Of a stretch of 64,000 bases of DNA, positions 57,048-64,000 are shown one piece after another. Below the pieces are notes generated by a model. The model was not told where the DNA came from. It saw only the letters and a list, made by a program, of their open reading frames with translations, and did not search any database. The stretch is taken from positions 1-64,000 of the forward strand of contig NZ_CP071609.1 of assembly GCF_017357225.1 (NCBI RefSeq), in the 5' to 3' direction. Every line of letters starts with the position of its first letter. Position 1 is the first letter of the stretch. The translations under genes were made by a program, and so were the position numbers. This DNA comes from Rhizobium binae. GTDB lineage: Bacteria; Pseudomonadota; Alphaproteobacteria; Rhizobiales; Rhizobiaceae.

Positions 57048-57388
57048 TCCCGTCGGGTGTGAAGGTGTTTCTGGCAAGCCACCCGGTCGACTTCCGTAAA
57101 GGTCCCGATAGCCTTTTGTCGCTGGTGCGCGATGCTGGCAATGACCCGTTCAGTGGCTCGCTTTATGTTTTCCGCGCCAAGAGAGCGGACAGGGTCAAGA
57201 TCGCCTGGTGGGACGGCTCCGGCGTCTGCCTCTATTCGAAGCGGCTGGAGAAAAATCAGTTCGTTTGGCCGAAGATCGGACATGCCCGCGTGCAGCTCAA
57301 TCACGCGCAGCTCCTTGCCCTGGTTGACGGGATGGACTGGAAACGTGTGCGCACGGTTGCGGTGAAACGGCCGGAATTTGTTGGGTAA
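57044..57388 (+). CDS. tnpB: IS66 accessory protein TnpB
   Basis: A 114-residue IS66 Orf2-like protein with VFLASHPVDFRKGPDSLLSL, LYVFRAKRADRVKIAWWDGS, and LYSKRLEKNQFVWPK. It overlaps tnpA by four bases, suggesting translational coupling. Length and motifs are normal for the family. Confidence 0.93.
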   Translation: MIPSGVKVFLASHPVDFRKGPDSLLSLVRDAGNDPFSGSLYVFRAKRADRVKIAWWDGSGVCLYSKRLEKNQFVWPKIGHARVQLNHAQLLALVDGMDWKRVRTVAVKRPEFVG

Positions 57389-57462
57389 AAGCCCTGCGGC
57401 AGAGTGAATCAGGCGGCCGAAACTGCGGGAAATTGTCGGCAAAATATGCTCTATTTGCAGGC

Positions 57463-59061
57463 ATGATAGCAGCCGATTTGCAGCTCCCCGATGACGTTGA
57501 TGCGCTGAAAGCCATGATCCTGGCGATGGCTGAAAAGGCTGCGCGCGCTGAGGTCCTGGAAACTGAAGTCGCTGATCTGAAAGCCCGCAATACAGATGCC
57601 GACGAGCAGATCGCCAAGCTGAAGCAGGTCCTCAAAGCCTTCAACCGATACCGGTATGGAAGACGCTCGGAAAAGCAGAGCAACAAGGCCGACACGGATC
57701 TCGATGAACAGGGTGCGTTCGTCTTCGAGGAAATCGAGACTGGGATTGCTGTAATCGAAGCGCTGGTCGCAAAAGGCCGAACCCCAAGCACCACGAAACG
57801 TGCATCACGTCCGCGCAAGGGCTTCCCGCCGCATCTGGAGCGTATCCATGTGGTAATCGAGCCGGACGAGCTGCCTGAGCATGCCGGCAAACAGAAGATC
57901 CTGATTGGTGAAGATACCTCCGAGCGATTGGATGTTATCCCGCCAAAGTTCCGGGTGATCGTCACCCACCGCCCGAAGTACGCCTTCAAAAACGAGGACG
58001 GCGTCATCCAGGCCTTGGCCCCGGCGCACATCGTCGAAAGCGGCATGCCAACGGAAGCGCTGCTCGCCTTTGTCGCGGTCTCCAAATACGGCGATGGTTT
58101 GCCGCTCTATCGGCAGGAGGCGATCTTCCTGCGCGACCATGTCGAAGTCGACCGTGGTGCCATGGCGCGATGGATGGGTAAGGTCGGGTTCGAACTTGAG
58201 ATCCTCGCCGACTACACCTTTGATCGGATCAAAGAAGCCGAGCGAATATTCGCCGACGAGACGACATTGCCGACGCTTGTGCCTGGGTCGGGGTCGGCCA
58301 AGACAGCGTATCTATGGGCGTATGCCAGAGATGATCGACCGTTCGGCGGCAGTGGCCCGCCGATGGTTGCCTATCGATTTGAAGACAATAGGTCTGGAGA
58401 TTGTGTCGCCCGGCATCTCGATGGCTATCGTGGCATCCTGCAGATCGACGGATACGCGGCCTATAACCGCGTTGCCCGTCCCGATCGCGGAAATGACGGC
58501 GCTCTGCTGGCGGGATGTTGGGCTCATAGTCGGCGTCGGTTTTACGAGCTACATGCCAACGACGGTTCCAAGGTGGCAACAGCGACGATCGAAAAGATGG
58601 GCGCGCTCTGGGCGATCGAGGAAAAGGTGCGTGGACAAAGCCCGGATCGGCGCGTTGCCGCCCGCCAGGAGAGCTCCGCTGAAATCGTTGCCGATCTCTA
58701 CAAGCTCTGGCGGGACACGCTGCCGCGCATCTCTGGCAAGTCCAAGCTCGCTGAGGCCATCCGCTACGCTCTCAATCGGCGCGAAACCTTCGAACAGTTC
58801 CTCCGCGATGGACGCATCGAAATCGACTCCAACATCGTTGAACGGGCGATCAGGCCACAGGCAATTGTTCGAAAAAATAGTCTATTCGCCGGCAATGCTG
58901 GCGGAGGTAGGACCTGGGCGACGATTGCAACCCTCATTCAATGCGCCAAGATGAATGACGTCGACCCACTGGCCTGGTTGACACAGACGCTCGAGCGCAT
59001 CGCAGCCGGATGGCCGGCCAGCGATATTGAGGCTCTAATGCCCTGGAAATTCCAAAAGTAA
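57463..59061 (+). CDS. tnpC: IS66 transposase TnpC
   Basis: A 532-residue DDE transposase of IS66 type. Catalytic residues lie in IFADETTLPTLVPG, LQIDGYAAYNRV and SNIVERAIRPQAIVRK. The paired CxxC zinc motif seen in element 1 is absent, the region instead reading HLERIHVVIEPDELPEHAG. The ATG at 57463 begins at IAADLQLPDDVDALK, the usual start of the family; an in-frame start ten codons earlier is possible. Confidence 0.93.
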   Translation: MIAADLQLPDDVDALKAMILAMAEKAARAEVLETEVADLKARNTDADEQIAKLKQVLKAFNRYRYGRRSEKQSNKADTDLDEQGAFVFEEIETGIAVIEALVAKGRTPSTTKRASRPRKGFPPHLERIHVVIEPDELPEHAGKQKILIGEDTSERLDVIPPKFRVIVTHRPKYAFKNEDGVIQALAPAHIVESGMPTEALLAFVAVSKYGDGLPLYRQEAIFLRDHVEVDRGAMARWMGKVGFELEILADYTFDRIKEAERIFADETTLPTLVPGSGSAKTAYLWAYARDDRPFGGSGPPMVAYRFEDNRSGDCVARHLDGYRGILQIDGYAAYNRVARPDRGNDGALLAGCWAHSRRRFYELHANDGSKVATATIEKMGALWAIEEKVRGQSPDRRVAARQESSAEIVADLYKLWRDTLPRISGKSKLAEAIRYALNRRETFEQFLRDGRIEIDSNIVERAIRPQAIVRKNSLFAGNAGGGRTWATIATLIQCAKMNDVDPLAWLTQTLERIAAGWPASDIEALMPWKFQK

Positions 59062-59090
59062 CGGCCTCTGTTCACCGCTTACGATCATGC
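59056..59090. repeat. Right inverted repeat and target duplication of IS66 element 2
   Basis: The element ends ...TTCACCGCTTAC at 59082. GATCATGC follows at 59083-59090, matching the left duplication at 56565-56572. Confidence 0.92.
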
Positions 59091-59441
59091 GGTTCTCCTG
59101 AGTTGAAGGTCACCTCCGTGCATTGCCCGCCCGAAGATGGTTCCATCCAGCGGTGGCTTCTATTGGGGTTTTAAAAAATTCGCAACAATTGTTTGACGAA
59201 AATTCTCGTGACGCATTCGTTTCGCAAATTGAGCACTCTTCACGCTTCCGCGGATCTTGGAAAAGCTGCTTCGCCAGGGCTCCAACGCCGACCGGAGGCT
59301 AGATCTTTATGAACGGAGAGGATGTGACTACGCTCCGGTCTCAAGCGGAAGTGCGTGCCTATCGGAAACGACTACAGATGATTGAACAATCACGTTACAT
59401 TGAATACCAGACGTGTCTGATGAAAGTCTTCCAGCTCGAAC
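59091..59441. promoter_or_regulatory. Orphaned promoter and ribosome site of the gamma-glutamyltransferase-like gene
   Basis: On the reverse strand, AGGAGA (59094-59099) lies six bases before the GCATGATC copy at 59083-59090, so removing the IS and one duplicate restores a perfect initiation site. Operator-like motif site 4 lies about 85-125 bases further upstream. The rest of the interval, up to the Lrp gene, holds no gene-like frame. Confidence 0.75.
59181..59221. promoter_or_regulatory. Shared operator-like motif, site 4 (gamma-glutamyltransferase gene)
   Basis: CGCAACAATTGTTTGA at 59181-59196 has a perfect AACAATTGTT palindrome. TGACGCATTCGTT at 59209-59221 is the second element, 12 bases on, as at site 1 (13 bases). 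It lies about 100 bases before the native start codon of the gamma-glutamyltransferase-like gene, now displaced by IS66 element 2. Confidence 0.6.
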
Positions 59442-59906
59442 CTAGTCTTGGATACGGAAAGAAAAGCTCGCTTTTACGCGATCCATGACGACCATCGTTT
59501 TGAAGCCTTTGATGTCGTGGTTCTCGTAAAAAAATCGGCGGGTAAACAGTTCGTAGTCTTCCATATCCTTCGCCGTGACGATGAGGATGAAGTCTGCGTC
59601 ACCAGTCACGTAGTAGCCAAGCATGACATCTTTGGTTTTGCGGATTGCGGCTTTGAAGCGGTCAACAATATCCGCGCGCTCCCGTTCGAGCGATACCAGG
59701 ACGATCATGGTGAGTTTTCGCCCTAATGCCTTGGGCGACACGATGGAGACATCTGCCTCAATCACGCCGGCTCCCCTTAATTTCTTCAATCTGCGCTGAC
59801 ACGCTGTTGGTGAGAGGTTTGCGACCTCTGCGAGTTCTTCGGAAGTCAGGCGGTTGTTGTGTTGAACTGCTTCTAGGAGAGCCAAGTCGGCGCGATCGAG
59901 TTCCAT
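59442..59906 (-). CDS. Lrp/AsnC-family regulator (copy B)
   Basis: A 154-residue Lrp-type regulator with NNRLTSEELAEVANLSPTAC as helix-turn-helix and YYVTGDADFILIVTAKDMED in the ligand domain. The ATG at 59906 has AGGA about eight bases upstream; a start six codons earlier is possible. It closely resembles copy A at 34212-34676. It lies between a racemase-like gene and the gamma-glutamyltransferase promoter region, on the same strand as both. Confidence 0.88.
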   Translation of the reverse strand: MELDRADLALLEAVQHNNRLTSEELAEVANLSPTACQRRLKKLRGAGVIEADVSIVSPKALGRKLTMIVLVSLERERADIVDRFKAAIRKTKDVMLGYYVTGDADFILIVTAKDMEDYELFTRRFFYENHDIKGFKTMVVMDRVKASFSFRIQD

Positions 59907-60108
59907 GTGAAAAAATCCTGCCACAAAAGCGATTTTGTGCTGTTGATACGTGCCATGCGAGTCCTCCTACATCGCATCAGGTCTTGATCGACCGAGACAA
60001 CCCATCGGCGCCTAGAACAAGTCACCAATGCGATTGGCAAGCAATGCGAAGTCATGCACAGGCGACCGGTGCCGTTCCCGAACTCACGGCCACGGATACG
60101 CTACTTAG

Positions 60109-60852
60109 TCAGTTCTCATATTGTACGAAAACAGGTGCTTTTTTTGCACCAGACACCCCACTGGGCTTACGAGACCGGGGGCTCATCTCGACCACCATTT
60201 TTGCCAAGCTAACATAGTCAGCTACAGGCAGTCCCGTCCCTATCCGCACCGATTCCGCCGCAAGTGGAAAGCCTGCGCATTCGAACACCAAGGCTGCGAC
60301 AGCAGGCTCTGTCTTGAGGAGAGACGTTGCCGCCGTCATCACGTCATTGATGAGCAACGCTTGCGAGATGACAGGAACTGGCTGAGCGAGCTGGTGCCAC
60401 GACTCAGAACCTTCGATTCCTGCGATGGCAACGTCTATTTCCGTTGACGACCATCCTGCCGCGCGAAAGTGTTCCTCTTTCAACTTACTGGCGTCATAGG
60501 TTATAATTCCGACCCTCCGTCCGGGCGGTAGCGTCTTGGCTACAAGAGGCACCAGCAGAAGGCTCGAAAGTGCCACCGGTATCGACACTGCAGCCGACAC
60601 CTCGGCCTGGAACAGGGCGCTAAACCCGCAATTTGCGATGATGGCTGCGACGCCTTCACTTTCTAATTGGCGAGCACCCCTAACGTAAGCGTCTTTGACT
60701 GAGTGATCCCCATCGACAACGTTTCGTGTCGTTGCTCCAGGCACCGTTAAGCGCTTCACCGGAAAGCGAAATGTTCCAGGCGCTGAAAGGGCCCCCGGGT
60801 GTTCCATCGGCTTATTCTCAAGTTCCAATATGCCGAGAGTTTTATTATTCAT
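60109..60852 (-). CDS. Asp/Glu/hydantoin racemase-like protein (copy 3)
   Basis: A 247-residue racemase-superfamily protein. Active-site cysteines are in ANCGFSALFQ (Cys75) and FECAGFPLAAE (Cys192). TLGILELENK and SLLLVPLVAK match copy 2 at 38349-39077. It lies about 250 bases after a tartrate/D-malate-type dehydrogenase gene on the same strand, hinting at an acidic hydroxy or amino acid as substrate. The reaction is unproven. Confidence 0.82.
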   Translation of the reverse strand: MNNKTLGILELENKPMEHPGALSAPGTFRFPVKRLTVPGATTRNVVDGDHSVKDAYVRGARQLESEGVAAIIANCGFSALFQAEVSAAVSIPVALSSLLLVPLVAKTLPPGRRVGIITYDASKLKEEHFRAAGWSSTEIDVAIAGIEGSESWHQLAQPVPVISQALLINDVMTAATSLLKTEPAVAALVFECAGFPLAAESVRIGTGLPVADYVSLAKMVVEMSPRSRKPSGVSGAKKAPVFVQYEN

Positions 60853-61103
60853 CTTGATCCTCCGATTTCAAACTTCAGTGGCAAAACAGGCTCGAGGCGG
60901 GGCATCAAACACTGCCCTCTACGAACTTGCGGCCTATTCTGCGCTGTGTCGCCTTATTGGTAACGTCTCTCCAATAATCGGCGCTTCAGCAGCTGAGCTA
61001 CTCGAGACTGCGAGCTAATACCGTATTGCTCGGATCACCATTCTGGGCATTGCAGCTCGGCAAAATTGAGCGCAACCGGCACTAATATCCGACACTCTCT
61101 GGT

Positions 61104-62183
61104 TCATGGTCGCAAATACCCTGATCGCGAAACTTGCATTTGAGCGATGACTGCGTTTGCAACGTCGTTCGTTGTAGCCGAGCCTCCAAGATCGGGCGTT
61201 CGCACCTCACCCGCAGCCGTCACCTTTTCCATTGCATCGAGGATTGCCCGAGAGCCTAAGTGCTCCCCCAGATGTTCAAGCATTAGGGCGCTCGACCAAA
61301 GTGTAGCCAGAGGATTGGCCTTACCGCGACCTGCCAGATCTGGCGCTGAGCCATGGACCGGTTCGAACATGGAGGGACCCCGGCTTACAGGATTTAAGTT
61401 CGCTGAGGCGGCAAAGCCCAAGCCACCCTGGATCGCCGCTCCGATATCGGTGAGAATGTCACCAAACAAATTGGAGGCCACCACCACGTCCAATGTTTCC
61501 GGCTGCATGATGAACCGTGCAGCAATAGCATCAACATGATAACGCGTTACTGACACGTCAGGGTAATCAGCAGAAACCGCCTCGGTTATTTCATCCCAGA
61601 AGACCATAGAGTGCTTCTGCGCATTTGATTTTGTCACGGAAGCAAGCTTCTTGCGCCGTTGCCTTGCTTGCTCAAAACCAAAACGTAGAATGCGTTCGAC
61701 GCCGCGACGCGTGAAAATTGACGTCTCAACGGCGACCTCTTCTTGTGTTCCTTGATGAAGGCGGCCGCCAGCACCGCTATATTCGCCCTCCGTGTTCTCT
61801 CGAATGCAGAGAATATCGAAGTCGCGCGCCCGCAACGGGCCGGGAACACCAGCCAAGAGGCGATGGGGGCGTACATTTGCGTATAGATCGAACGCCTTCC
61901 GGATGGGCAACAACAAGCCATGGAGCGACACAGAATCAGGTACGCTTAAAGGCCATCCCACAGCGCCTAAGAGGATGGCGTCAAACGCTCGCAACTGCTC
62001 GATGCCATCTTCCGGCATCATTCTACCATACTTCAGGTAGTAATTGCATGACCAATCGAGTTCTATGCCATTGAGGACGAATCCAAAACGGTCAGCCGCA
62101 GCGCTGAGCACACTCCAGGCGGCGTCAATAACCTCCACACCTATACCGTCACCCGGAATGAGAGCAACATTGTATGTCCTCAC
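61104..62183 (-). CDS. Tartrate/D-malate-type decarboxylating dehydrogenase
   Basis: A 359-residue member of the isocitrate/isopropylmalate dehydrogenase family, closest in layout to tartrate dehydrogenase (TtuC) and D-malate dehydrogenase (DmlA). It has ALIPGDGIGVEVIDAA, ENTEGEYSGAGGR, KSNAQKHSMVFWDE, ASNLFGDILTDIGAA and FEPVHGSAPDLAGRGKANPL. It oxidises a 2-hydroxy acid with NAD+ and Mn2+/Mg2+. The GTG at 62183 follows GGGGGCGAG; an in-frame start 15 codons earlier lies inside the aldehyde dehydrogenase gene. It follows that gene by 25 bases. Confidence 0.87.
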   Translation of the reverse strand: MRTYNVALIPGDGIGVEVIDAAWSVLSAAADRFGFVLNGIELDWSCNYYLKYGRMMPEDGIEQLRAFDAILLGAVGWPLSVPDSVSLHGLLLPIRKAFDLYANVRPHRLLAGVPGPLRARDFDILCIRENTEGEYSGAGGRLHQGTQEEVAVETSIFTRRGVERILRFGFEQARQRRKKLASVTKSNAQKHSMVFWDEITEAVSADYPDVSVTRYHVDAIAARFIMQPETLDVVVASNLFGDILTDIGAAIQGGLGFAASANLNPVSRGPSMFEPVHGSAPDLAGRGKANPLATLWSSALMLEHLGEHLGSRAILDAMEKVTAAGEVRTPDLGGSATTNDVANAVIAQMQVSRSGYLRP

Positions 62184-62208
62184 GATCTCGCCCCCGGATA
62201 TAATACGA

Positions 62209-63450
62209 TCACGCCGCAATACCGCCAATGCACGTATATTTCACACTCAAATAGTCGTCGATTCCGTACTTTGACCCTTCCTTTCCGAGACCCGACTGCT
62301 CTTGCGAGCACCGCATATTAGGCCGTGCGTCGGCTAAAATCGTGGGCGGGAAAAACAAACTGTCCGGATCGCGCCTCGCACCGCCCAACACAATTCGGGC
62401 GCCTTTCGTGCAAGCGTCGGCAACAAACTGTTCGACCTTTTCAACGGCGGATCTATCGATAAGCGGGCCTTGGGTGATGCCGCTCTCAAGCCCTGAGCCG
62501 ACCATCAGGTTGGCTGCTGCAGCCGCAAATCGCTCCAAGAACCGATCGTAAATGCCGGCCTGTACATAGAGCCTGTTTGTGCAAATACAGGTCTGTCCCG
62601 AATTCCGAAATTTAGCCGATATCGCACCGTCGACAGCGCGCTCCAGATCAGCGTCGTCAAAAACTATGAAAGGCGCATTCCCACCAAGCTCCAGAGAGAC
62701 CTTCTTAACGGTGTCGGCAGATTGCCGAAGCAACAGCCTCCCGACCTCAGTCGATCCGGTAAATGTAATCTTGGCGATATCCCGGCTAGCGGTCATCTCG
62801 CCGCCGATCTCGCGCGCCGAGCCGGTTAGTATGTTAATCACGCCAGAAGGTACCCCAGCCTGCTCCGCTAGAATCCCATACGCAAGAGCCGAATATGGTG
62901 TCTGTGTCGCCGGCTTTGCGACCACGGTACAGCCTGCTGCGAGAGCCGGTCCAATCTTTCGCGCCAACATGGAAGAAGGGAAGTTCCATGGTGTAATTGC
63001 CCCAACAACGCCAACTGGCTCTTTGGTTACCGTGATGCGGCGACCCGGCCACGGTGAAGGAATGATGTCCCCATAAATCCGACGTGCCTCCTCGGCGAAC
63101 CAGAGGATATAGGCGGCGCTCGAACCGACCTCGAGACGGGACTCAGCGAGCGGCTTACCTTGTTCCCGCGTCAACAGTTCCGCTAGCGCATCCTGGTGAT
63201 CTAGGATGCAGGCAGACAATTTGCGCAGCACCTTGCTTCGGTGATCTGCCGTCGTGCAGCTCCAAGCCTCAAATGCAGTCTTAGCGGCATCGATCGCTAG
63301 CCTTGCATCCGACGTACCTGCATTGGCTATGGTCCCAATGGTTTCACCTGTGGCCGGGTCGGTGACGTCAATAGACAGGCCTGACTCCGCGTCGACCCAA
63401 TTGCCTCCGATAAAGTTCTTTTCGCGCTTTAATTCACGCCAGTTTACCAT
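62209..63450 (-). CDS. Aldehyde dehydrogenase with an internal in-frame deletion
   Basis: A 413-residue relative of the semialdehyde dehydrogenase at 25130. Up to about residue 385 it is normal: PWNFPSSMLARK, FTGSTEVGRLL, LELGGNAPFIVFDDA and NSGQTCICTNR with the nucleophile Cys. It then reads MRCSQE directly joined to QSGLGKEGSKYG. In intact relatives about 71 residues lie between these points, including the E-x-F-G-P cofactor motif and part of the oligomerisation region. The frame is kept and the tail DDYLSVKYTCIGG is normal. The protein is probably inactive. AAGGA lies about eight bases before the ATG. Confidence 0.87.
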   Translation of the reverse strand: MVNWRELKREKNFIGGNWVDAESGLSIDVTDPATGETIGTIANAGTSDARLAIDAAKTAFEAWSCTTADHRSKVLRKLSACILDHQDALAELLTREQGKPLAESRLEVGSSAAYILWFAEEARRIYGDIIPSPWPGRRITVTKEPVGVVGAITPWNFPSSMLARKIGPALAAGCTVVAKPATQTPYSALAYGILAEQAGVPSGVINILTGSAREIGGEMTASRDIAKITFTGSTEVGRLLLRQSADTVKKVSLELGGNAPFIVFDDADLERAVDGAISAKFRNSGQTCICTNRLYVQAGIYDRFLERFAAAAANLMVGSGLESGITQGPLIDRSAVEKVEQFVADACTKGARIVLGGARRDPDSLFFPPTILADARPNMRCSQEQSGLGKEGSKYGIDDYLSVKYTCIGGIAA

Positions 63451-63534
63451 TATTTTTATCCTTCATAGTCTCGTTCGGCGCGGGGGTTGCCAGAGGACCG
63501 ATGATTTGCACTTCTCAGGACCGGAAAGGTCATC

Positions 63535-63999
63535 TCATGCTTCGCGCAAGTCAGTCTGGGCTGCACAAATTGCTCGAGTGAGTCGATCCAGCATCTGATC
63601 AATATCGCCCTCTCCGACCACCAATGGTGGCGCCAGGCCAATAATGTTGTCGGAGAATGCGCGGACGATGAGGCCGTTTTCGTAAGCTTTTCTTCGAACC
63701 AGCTGGCTGACGTTTAGCCGAGGATCGAATGATTCACGGGTCTCCCGATTTGCAACCAGCTCGATAGCTGCGAGCAGCCCTTTGCCACGAACATCGCCGA
63801 CCCAAGGATGTTCCCGAAGCGCATCGAGGCCGTTGAGCAGGTGAGCTCCGACCACCTTCGAGTTCTCCGGCAGCCGTTCGCGCTCATAAATTTCAAGGCA
63901 GGCGAGAGCAACGGCTGCAGAGACGGGGTGGCCAGTGTAAGTGAAGCCGTGTGCGAAAGGTAGATCGCGCGGCACTTTGTCGACCAGGGCGCGGTAAAT
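63535..63999 (-). CDS. Class III aminotransferase, C-terminal part (runs off the window)
   Basis: About 154 C-terminal residues are present and the frame stays open to the right edge. They include FAHGFTYTGHPVSAAVALA, the small-domain segment VRGKGLLAAIELV, and FDPRLNVSQLVRRKAYENG. These are typical of omega-amino-acid transaminases and parallel the C-terminus of the broken gene at 33300-34021. The PLP-lysine region lies outside the window. It is upstream of the deleted aldehyde dehydrogenase on the same strand, a usual aminotransferase/semialdehyde-dehydrogenase pairing. Confidence 0.85.
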   Translation of the reverse strand: MYRALVDKVPRDLPFAHGFTYTGHPVSAAVALACLEIYERERLPENSKVVGAHLLNGLDALREHPWVGDVRGKGLLAAIELVANRETRESFDPRLNVSQLVRRKAYENGLIVRAFSDNIIGLAPPLVVGEGDIDQMLDRLTRAICAAQTDLREA

Positions 64000-64000
64000 C

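Larger units (their letters stand above)
56573..59082 (+). mobile_element. IS66-family insertion sequence 2, complete
   Basis: A 2510-bp IS66 element with three open genes. The left end begins GTAAGCGATGCAGAGA and the right end, in reverse complement, begins GTAAGCGGTGAACAGAGG. The 8-bp duplication GATCATGC flanks it. It differs from element 1 in repeats and proteins, so the two are independent insertions and not copies of each other. It has landed between the ribosome-binding site and the coding region of the gamma-glutamyltransferase-like gene. Confidence 0.95.

Noticed and set aside
52112..59082. Composite transposon made of the two IS66 copies carrying the gamma-glutamyltransferase-like gene
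   Set aside because: The two elements have different inverted repeats and proteins, and each has its own target duplication, so they inserted independently.

Overview
The window looks like an accessory replicon (large plasmid or chromid) of a Rhizobium/Sinorhizobium-type alphaproteobacterium. The grounds are the dense packing of ABC uptake systems with one-step catabolic enzymes, the LysR, Lrp/AsnC and RpiR regulators, a UPF0262 gene, two IS66-family elements and several decaying genes. No rRNA, tRNA, CRISPR array, phage module or replication gene was seen. The assignment is by gene content only.

Layout. 1-4461: end of an amidohydrolase gene, a LysR regulator, an M20 amidohydrolase, a degenerate stretch with a fumarase/aspartase fragment, and a second LysR regulator. 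4661-9453: an operon of a sulfatase and a sugar-type ABC importer that lacks an ATPase. 9790-21372: a long forward run with a dipeptide-type ABC importer, a CapA-like protein, a gamma-glutamyl hydrolase (C26), a creatinase/EutD-like M24 protein, an Asp/Glu-racemase-like protein and an AbgB-like M20 amidohydrolase. 21583-26611: D-alanine catabolism (Lrp regulator, dadX, dadA, ridA) plus a succinate-semialdehyde-type dehydrogenase. 27006-34021, reverse strand: glutamate dehydrogenase, UPF0262, thiolase, CoA-transferase A/B, an aldehyde dehydrogenase and a broken class-III aminotransferase, with a divergent Lrp regulator. 34842-42308, reverse strand: a CocE-like hydrolase, then an operon aminotransferase - CMD protein - M24 - racemase - M24, divergent from an RpiR regulator (42524-43417). 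43621-51894, reverse strand: a polyamine-type ABC importer with a fused double permease, a broken NylB-like hydrolase, another M24 and another M20. 52112-59082: two distinct IS66 elements around a gamma-glutamyltransferase-like gene. 59442-63999, reverse strand: Lrp regulator, racemase-like protein, tartrate/D-malate-type dehydrogenase, an internally deleted aldehyde dehydrogenase and a partial aminotransferase.

How it fits together. The same set of small-molecule hydrolases recurs: four EutD/creatinase-like M24 proteins that lack the usual M24 metal ligands, three Asp/Glu-racemase-like proteins and three M20 amidohydrolases, each set close to an importer or an aminotransferase/dehydrogenase pair. 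The most notable regulatory signal is a 16-bp near-palindrome (TGCAACAANTGTTTTA type) with a second half-element. It lies upstream of four transcription units between 42 and 60 kb: the aminotransferase operon, the polyamine-type transporter, the M20-M24 pair and the gamma-glutamyltransferase. This suggests one regulon, probably run by the adjacent RpiR protein, for uptake and stepwise hydrolysis of an amide- or gamma-glutamyl-linked nitrogen compound. The substrate is not known.

The island is decaying. One IS66 copy sits exactly between the ribosome-binding site and the start codon of the gamma-glutamyltransferase gene, an aldehyde dehydrogenase has lost about 71 residues in frame, an aminotransferase has a large frame-breaking deletion, and the NylB-like gene is frameshifted and truncated.
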